A DNA stretch of 7,112 nucleotides from Bacteroidota bacterium (lineage in GTDB: Bacteria > Bacteroidota > Bacteroidia > Bacteroidales > CG2-30-32-10), in assembly GCA_013334735.1 (NCBI GenBank), contig JAAXXA010000143.1, forward strand, positions 1-7,112. Reading direction: 5' to 3'. The translations under genes and the position numbers were made by a program. Below the pieces are notes generated by a model. It had not been told where the DNA came from. It did no database searches and worked only from the letters and a program-made list of their open reading frames with translations. Shown piece after piece: positions 6,372 through 7,112 of the stretch. Each line of letters opens with the position of its first letter. Position 1 is the stretch's first letter.

Positions 6372-7112
6372 TACGTTTATTCCCCAAATGGAACCTTGGT
6401 TTGGTTCTGAAGAAAAAGAAGCATTAAACCAATATATGGATGAAGGAGGCTGGTTAACTGAGTTTAAACGAACAGCCGAGTTTGAGCAACGTATTGCTGA
6501 TTTTACGGGGGCTAAACATTGTATTATTGTAAACAATGGAACCATTAGCTTAACTTTAATAGCAATGGCAGCAGGAATTAAAGCAGGGGATGAAGTAATT
6601 GTCCCTAACTATACAATGATTGCTACTCCAAATTCAGTTAAAATGTTTGGAGCTGTTCCTGTATTTGTTGATGTTGAAAGGGAAACGCTTTGTATGGATA
6701 TTAAATGCGCTCAAAAAGCAATTACCTCTAAAACTAAAGCAATTTTTATTGTTACTGCGAACGGAAGATATCCGAAAGAAGGAATAGATGCATTTCAGAA
6801 ATTATGTAAAGAAAATGGTTTGGTTTTATTGGAAGACGCAGCGCAATCTTTGGGGGCGTTTTATCCAAATGGAAAGCATCAGGGAACAGTTGGTTTGGCT
6901 GGTAGCTTTTCTTTTTCAGCACCTAAGATTATATCAACAGGGCAGGGAGGAGCGATAGTTTCTAATAATGATGATATCGCATATAAGATAAGAAAGCTCA
7001 AGGATTTTGGCAGAAGTGGGGGAGGGAATGATATTCATGATACTGTAGGTTATAATTTTAAATTTACAGAACTTCAATCTGTAATAGGTAATGAACAAAT
7101 GAAAAAATTACC
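6364..7112 (+). CDS. DegT/DnrJ/EryC1/StrS sugar aminotransferase, 5' part (perosamine synthase-like)
   Basis: The gene is open to the right edge; 249 codons are visible of an expected 360-390. It is a PLP-dependent fold-type I enzyme that puts an amino group from glutamate onto a keto-sugar nucleotide. Motifs include 'WFGSEEKEAL' (12-21), 'IIVNNGTISLTL' (54-65, cofactor phosphate region), 'GDEVIVPNYTMIAT' (75-88) and 'LLEDAAQSLGA' (155-165, D158 contacts the pyridine nitrogen). The internal-aldimine lysine K188 lies in 'FSAPKIISTGQGGA' (184-197), followed by 'VGYNFKFTELQ' (228-238). The retained lysine separates it from ColD-type 3-dehydratases, which have His there. Directly after gmd and an acyltransferase, the likeliest substrate is GDP-4-keto-6-deoxymannose, giving GDP-perosamine (RfbE/Per role). 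Other 4-keto sugars remain possible, since the family is hard to assign by sequence. The start overlaps the acyltransferase stop by 8 bases (ATGAATAA), as at 683-690. Confidence 0.88.
   Translation, partial: MNNTFIPQMEPWFGSEEKEALNQYMDEGGWLTEFKRTAEFEQRIADFTGAKHCIIVNNGTISLTLIAMAAGIKAGDEVIVPNYTMIATPNSVKMFGAVPVFVDVERETLCMDIKCAQKAITSKTKAIFIVTANGRYPKEGIDAFQKLCKENGLVLLEDAAQSLGAFYPNGKHQGTVGLAGSFSFSAPKIISTGQGGAIVSNNDDIAYKIRKLKDFGRSGGGNDIHDTVGYNFKFTELQSVIGNEQMKKL

Noticed and set aside
6357..6545. Minus-strand open frame across the acyltransferase/aminotransferase junction
   Set aside because: It is antisense to a clear aminotransferase N-terminus.
6364..7112. GDP-4-keto-6-deoxymannose 3-dehydratase (ColD) identity for the last gene
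   Set aside because: ColD enzymes replace the PLP lysine with histidine; here K188 is present in the SFSAPK motif, which fits an aminotransferase.
1..7112. CRISPR array, tRNA/rRNA, riboswitch, toxin-antitoxin or phage genes
   Set aside because: I saw no regular spaced repeats, tRNA-like cloverleaf, integrase, transposase or related motifs on either strand.

Overview
The window is a stretch of a surface-polysaccharide (O-antigen or capsule type) biosynthesis cluster. All genes lie on the + strand. The DNA is strongly AT-rich. Start codons sit in A-rich leaders without clear Shine-Dalgarno sequences, and one upstream region carries an exact TAnnTTTG element. Together these suggest a member of the Bacteroidota (Bacteroidetes). 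This is an inference from style, since no rRNA or other taxonomic marker is present.

The left part (1-1606) holds the 3' end of a family 61 (DUF563) glycosyltransferase gene, overlapping by 8 bases a family 2 (GT-A) glycosyltransferase gene. A 230-bp gap follows, then a lone extended-SDR nucleotide-sugar epimerase/dehydratase (1837-2769), then 513 bp with no convincing gene. A second family 2 glycosyltransferase (3347-4294) is a clear paralog of the first: 65 of the first 99 residues match by ungapped hand count. Just upstream of it is a short fossil (3283-3354) of the end of a family 61 gene, overlapping the start codon in the same 8-base manner. So a GT61-GT2 gene pair existed in two versions here, and one GT61 copy is lost except for its last ~23 codons.

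The right part (4432-7112) looks like a sugar-nucleotide operon: a small WbuC-like cupin, GDP-mannose 4,6-dehydratase (gmd), a left-handed beta-helix acyltransferase, and a DegT-family PLP aminotransferase that runs off the right edge. The junctions are tight: 9 bp, then TAATG, then an 8-base overlap. The best reading is GDP-mannose to GDP-4-keto-6-deoxymannose (Gmd), then amination at C4 to GDP-perosamine or a related 4-amino sugar, with possible acetylation. The glycosyltransferases would then build a repeat unit on a lipid carrier at the inner face of the cytoplasmic membrane.

The most notable points are the GT61 fossil and duplicated junction, the loss of both DxD aspartates in the first GT2 (NAY instead of DAD), and a shifted catalytic tyrosine in the SDR (Y at K-5 instead of K-4). 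I saw no wholly new system, CRISPR array, tRNA, rRNA or recognisable intact mobile element.
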